From: Clostridiales bacterium
GTDB taxonomy: Bacteria; Bacillota; Clostridia; Oscillospirales; Oscillospiraceae
Direction of reading: 5' to 3'
Assembly (NCBI GenBank): GCA_022785125.1
Contig: JALFRA010000027.1
Coordinates: 45,685 to 109,684 of the forward strand
Length of the DNA stretch: 64,000 nt
The stretch's first letter is position 1. The number at the start of each line of letters is the position of its first letter. The notes beneath the pieces are model-generated. The model searched no databases and was not told the origin of the DNA. It was given only the letters and a program-made list of their open reading frames with translations. Position numbers and translations under genes: made by a program. This document shows, one piece after another, positions 61,804-64,000 of the stretch.

Positions 61804-61832
61804 ACTATAGCACCAAACCATACGGCTGTCAA
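61804..61832 (-). promoter_or_regulatory. Promoter for the thrS T-box transcript
   Basis: On the minus strand a perfect TTGACA (61827-61832), 17 bases and TATAGT (61804-61809). Confidence 0.8.
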
Positions 61833-62139
61833 GCCAAAAACGGGTGAGAGAACCGATGAACGGGTGAGAGAAAAACATGGGAATTGAAATTAACAGTTTA
61901 TTCACAATGAATACACGATTTGGCCTTATTTACAAGGTATGATACAGACAGATTCAGAGATGAATCACAAGCGAGACCATCCTCCCAAACCAATTCCTCT
62001 CTTATCCCTCTCCAACACCTTTGCAACACACACAACACACACCCAAAAAGCCCCGGCCATATGGCCGGGGCTTTTTGGTATGATTAGAAGGCAAAGGGGC
62101 GCGCCGCACCATCTGCGGCGCGCCCAAGAGGGGGTAAAC
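61833..62139. other. Intergenic region between thrS and the MFS gene
   Basis: No gene is supported. The first half is AT-rich; a TATGAT at 61937 is not joined to a good -35. The middle (61980-62040) is an unstructured C/A-rich stretch with CAACACACAC repeats, followed by a strong bidirectional terminator (62044-62077) and a second GC hairpin (62097-62125). A short rightward RNA ending at the terminator is possible. Confidence 0.5.
62044..62077. terminator. Bidirectional terminator
   Basis: CAAAAAGCCCCGGCCAT and its exact complement, 34 bases, with A5 and T5 flanks. Serves the MFS gene leftward. Confidence 0.88.
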
Positions 62140-63477
62140 TTACTTGCCGGGGTGGGCGGCTTTCCAGTCCCGGTTGAAGCGATGCTCGTTGACCAGCAAC
62201 ACCAGCACCACGTTGACCAGAGCCACGCCGGCGAACACCAGGTAGGCCATCTTGATCTGGCCGCCGGTCATCAGCTGCACAGCGCCGTTGACCAGGAAGC
62301 ACAGGGCGGTGATGGCGCCCTGGATGGGGAAGATCACGCTGTTGACCTTATCAAAGCCGTGGCGGCCGAAGATGGAGGCGGGCAGGGAAGTGGTGAAGTT
62401 AGCGGAACCGCCGATGCCCATGGCGATCATGAACAGGGAGACGTATACCAGGGGGGAGGAACTGTCGACAGCGCCGAAGTTGCACAGCAGGGCGATGGCG
62501 TACCAAATACCGAAGCCCACCATGGTCTTCTTGGTGCCGATCTTGTCGTCGATGATACCAATGAGCCAGGAGCCGACCACGCCGCCCAGCGCCAGGATAG
62601 TCATGATGTTCATGGCCTCCTGCTGCTGGAAGCCCAGCTGGGTGTTGCGCACTACCAGTTGGCTCATAACACCCACAGAGCAGATCTGAAAGAAGCCGGT
62701 GGTGATGGCGGCCAGCCACAGTTCCTTGGTCTTGAGCAGCTTGCCGGTGGTCCAACCGCCATCGCCTTCCACTTCGTCGGCGGTATCATACTCGGCTCTG
62801 TATACCTCGTCGGACACATTATCGGGGTTGATGCCCCGCTCCTGAGGGGTGTTGCGGATGAAGAGCATACCCAGCACGCCCAGGACGATTGCGGCGATAC
62901 CGATGGGGATGATGCCGGTGGTGAAGTTGGTGCCGATGTTCTCAGTGCCGGCCACCACAGGAGCGATGAGCAGAGCCACCAGCTGCACATAAAAGGCAGA
63001 AGCGAAGTTGTGGCCCATGGTGGTGTAGCCCATGACCACACCCTTCTTCTTGGGAAACCAGGTGGCTACCAGTGTGCCGCCCGCCACATAGCCGGCGGAC
63101 ATGATGCTGCCGAACACAAAGCACATGGCGATGGTGTAGATCACCACGCTGGGAGCGTTGCAGGCCAGGATGTAAGCGATGCCGGAGATGATGCAGCACA
63201 CGCCGGAGGTGATGCGGGCGCCGATCCTACGGTTGATCTGGCCCACCACGATGAAGAAGAATACGCCCACGATACCGGCTACGGAGTTCATAGTCATGAT
63301 GGTACCAGACTCCAGCCCCAGGCGATACTCCACATTGGGGGCGGTGATGTTCGCACCGTCGTTACACATACCTACATATAGGAAAAACATCAGCAGGCAG
63401 TAAAGGATCACGACCCAGCCTGCGCCAAAGTTGACGACGGAATTCTTATTGCCGTCGCGGAGGTTTTGTTTCGCCAT
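62140..63477 (-). CDS. MFS transporter, OFA (oxalate/formate antiporter-like) type
   Basis: 445 aa with twelve predicted membrane segments. The first half contains the loop VGQINRRIGARI and the helix GSIMSAGYVAGGTLVATWFP, then KKKGVVMGYTTMGHNFASA, typical of OFA-like carriers that move carboxylates. The second half starts after a charged central loop (RAEYDTADEVEGDGG) and includes LALGGVVGSWLIGIIDDKIG. The substrate is not shown. The upstream leftward gene encodes a BKACE enzyme that makes or uses beta-keto acids, so a related organic acid is a reasonable guess. Confidence 0.85.
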   Translation of the reverse strand: MAKQNLRDGNKNSVVNFGAGWVVILYCLLMFFLYVGMCNDGANITAPNVEYRLGLESGTIMTMNSVAGIVGVFFFIVVGQINRRIGARITSGVCCIISGIAYILACNAPSVVIYTIAMCFVFGSIMSAGYVAGGTLVATWFPKKKGVVMGYTTMGHNFASAFYVQLVALLIAPVVAGTENIGTNFTTGIIPIGIAAIVLGVLGMLFIRNTPQERGINPDNVSDEVYRAEYDTADEVEGDGGWTTGKLLKTKELWLAAITTGFFQICSVGVMSQLVVRNTQLGFQQQEAMNIMTILALGGVVGSWLIGIIDDKIGTKKTMVGFGIWYAIALLCNFGAVDSSSPLVYVSLFMIAMGIGGSANFTTSLPASIFGRHGFDKVNSVIFPIQGAITALCFLVNGAVQLMTGGQIKMAYLVFAGVALVNVVLVLLVNEHRFNRDWKAAHPGK

Positions 63478-63548
63478 TCATTTTCCCTCATCTCTAAATG
63501 GTTTGGATCAGGACAAGTGCCGGCAAGTCCATTCCTTGTTGCAGCTAT

Positions 63549-63606
63549 ACTTTAACGATTTGAAAGCTTTTGTGCAATCCCCACAAGTTGGTGAGTTACT
63601 AACCAA
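63549..63606 (-). promoter_or_regulatory. Promoter of the MFS gene with an adjoining palindrome
   Basis: On the minus strand TTGCAC (63572-63577), 17 bases and TAAAGT (63549-63554). Just upstream of the -35 lies TTGGTGAGTTACTAACCAA (63588-63606), a 19-base palindrome with two mismatched pairs. Its place suggests an activator site. Confidence 0.5.
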
Positions 63607-63852
63607 TGAGTAAATAGTGACCAAAAGGTAAGTGTCCTGTTTTGTGCATAATCAATGAAAAGATGGTTAAAAAATTGACAAAGCAATGCAAGTAAATTTT
63701 GGTTTAATATAGATACTGTTCGGTTTACACAATTTGTGAGGCGAAATTTTGTCGCACAGAAAACGCTGGGCAAGGCCTGTAAAATATTGGATCAAAAAGC
63801 AACGAAACAGCCGCGGCAGCATTGCTGCCGCGGCTGTTTCACAGGATAGAGA
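63607..63852. other. AT-rich gap upstream of the MFS gene
   Basis: No gene is seen. The stretch is AT-rich (AAATTTTGGTTTAATATAG and similar) up to the terminator at 63804. Additional regulator sites may lie here but none stands out. Confidence 0.5.
63804..63840 (-). terminator. Terminator of the BKACE gene
   Basis: GAAACAGCCGCGGCAGCA and its complement form a long perfect stem right after the kce-like stop. Flanking T runs are short. Confidence 0.75.
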
Positions 63853-64000
63853 TTATTTTAGGCTGAGGATCTCGCGGGCCTCGGCGGGCGTGGCAACCTG
63901 CTTGCCGAACTCCTCGATGACGCGGCGGGCGCGGTCCACGAACTGGACGTTGCTCTGAGCCAGCTGGCCCTTGGCGTACATGACGTTGTCCTCCATGCCC
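63853..64000 (-). CDS. C-terminus of a BKACE / 3-keto-5-aminohexanoate cleavage-type protein (partial)
   Basis: The last 49 codons of a leftward gene. The sequence MEDNVMYAKGQLAQSNVQFV, then DRARRVIEEFGKQVATPAEA and REILSLK, matches the conserved end of the DUF849/BKACE family. Here the LEDN-type stretch contacts substrate and the TPAEAREIL end is standard. Kce condenses 3-keto-5-aminohexanoate with acetyl-CoA in lysine fermentation, but other family members act on different beta-keto acids. The rest of the gene and its operon lie outside the window. Confidence 0.8.
   Translation of the reverse strand, partial: GMEDNVMYAKGQLAQSNVQFVDRARRVIEEFGKQVATPAEAREILSLK

Noticed and set aside
61939..63381. 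Rightward frame starting in the thrS-MFS gap
   Set aside because: Beyond the first 50 codons it is the antisense of the MFS gene and it passes through a strong terminator.

Overview
The window reads as chromosomal DNA of a GC-rich, spore-forming, gut-type member of the Clostridia. I infer the Oscillospiraceae (Flavonifractor/Pseudoflavonifractor/Lawsonibacter-like). The grounds are the gdpP-rplI-dnaB-tilS-hpt-ftsH core block, DnaD/DnaC-type primosome genes, a Thr T-box, S-layer homology proteins, sigma-K-like promoters and REP-like palindromes. No rRNA, tRNA, CRISPR array or complete insertion sequence was seen.

Layout. 1-2.5 kb: the start of a probable dut gene, a U32-family RlhA-like protein and zapA, all leftward. 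2.6-7.1 kb: an accessory patch with a doubly broken AT-rich secreted-protein gene and a duplicated family of membrane-anchored XRE regulators plus a secreted relative, separated by recurrent palindromes. 7.1-12.3 kb: a zinc-ribbon membrane protein, then rightward dnaD-like, dnaC-like, thiI and cinA. 12.4-20.4 kb: the leftward core block from gdpP to ftsH. 20.6-23.7 kb: a Crp/Fnr regulator with modA, modB and a DUF364 gene but no ATPase gene. 23.7-25.8 kb: a pyridoxal-kinase-type enzyme and a sugar nucleotidyltransferase. 25.9-27.9 kb: an ECF sigma factor coupled to a membrane-anchored serpin. 28-35 kb: guanine deaminase, a TraB/GumN protein, a DUF815 ATPase, a class II aldolase, a YheO-type regulator and a PepV-type dipeptidase. 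35.2-44 kb: a probable major S-layer protein, a tail-appendage-like gene beside a tyrosine integrase, the psuK-psuG pseudouridine pair, and an SLH-anchored nucleotidase-like protein. 44-55.5 kb: a BceAB-like transporter, secG-rnr, a LytTR/DUF3021 membrane operon, an APC permease and asnS. 55.5-64 kb: duplicated asnS tail, a small XRE regulator/membrane protein pair, a glycosyltransferase next to a poly-Ser/Thr surface protein and its small partner, T-box-controlled thrS, an MFS carrier and the end of a BKACE (kce-like) gene.

How the genes fit together. Most of the window is housekeeping: replication (dnaB, dnaD/dnaC), tRNA modification and charging (tilS, thiI, asnS, thrS), secretion (secG), RNA decay (rnr), c-di-AMP turnover (gdpP) and purine/pseudouridine salvage (hpt, guaD, psuKG). 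Between these lie envelope-sensing and surface modules. The most interesting are (i) the sigma factor/serpin pair, where a serpin domain sits where the sensor of an anti-sigma factor would be expected; (ii) two leftward genes with near-identical sigma-K-type promoters encoding signal-less proteins that share a helical domain, followed by a glycosyltransferase, suggesting a glycosylated spore-surface structure; and (iii) a modAB-DUF364 operon with a palindrome centred near -41.5 of its predicted promoter, downstream of a Crp/Fnr gene.

All calls come from reading the sequence and remembered family features; no database search was run.
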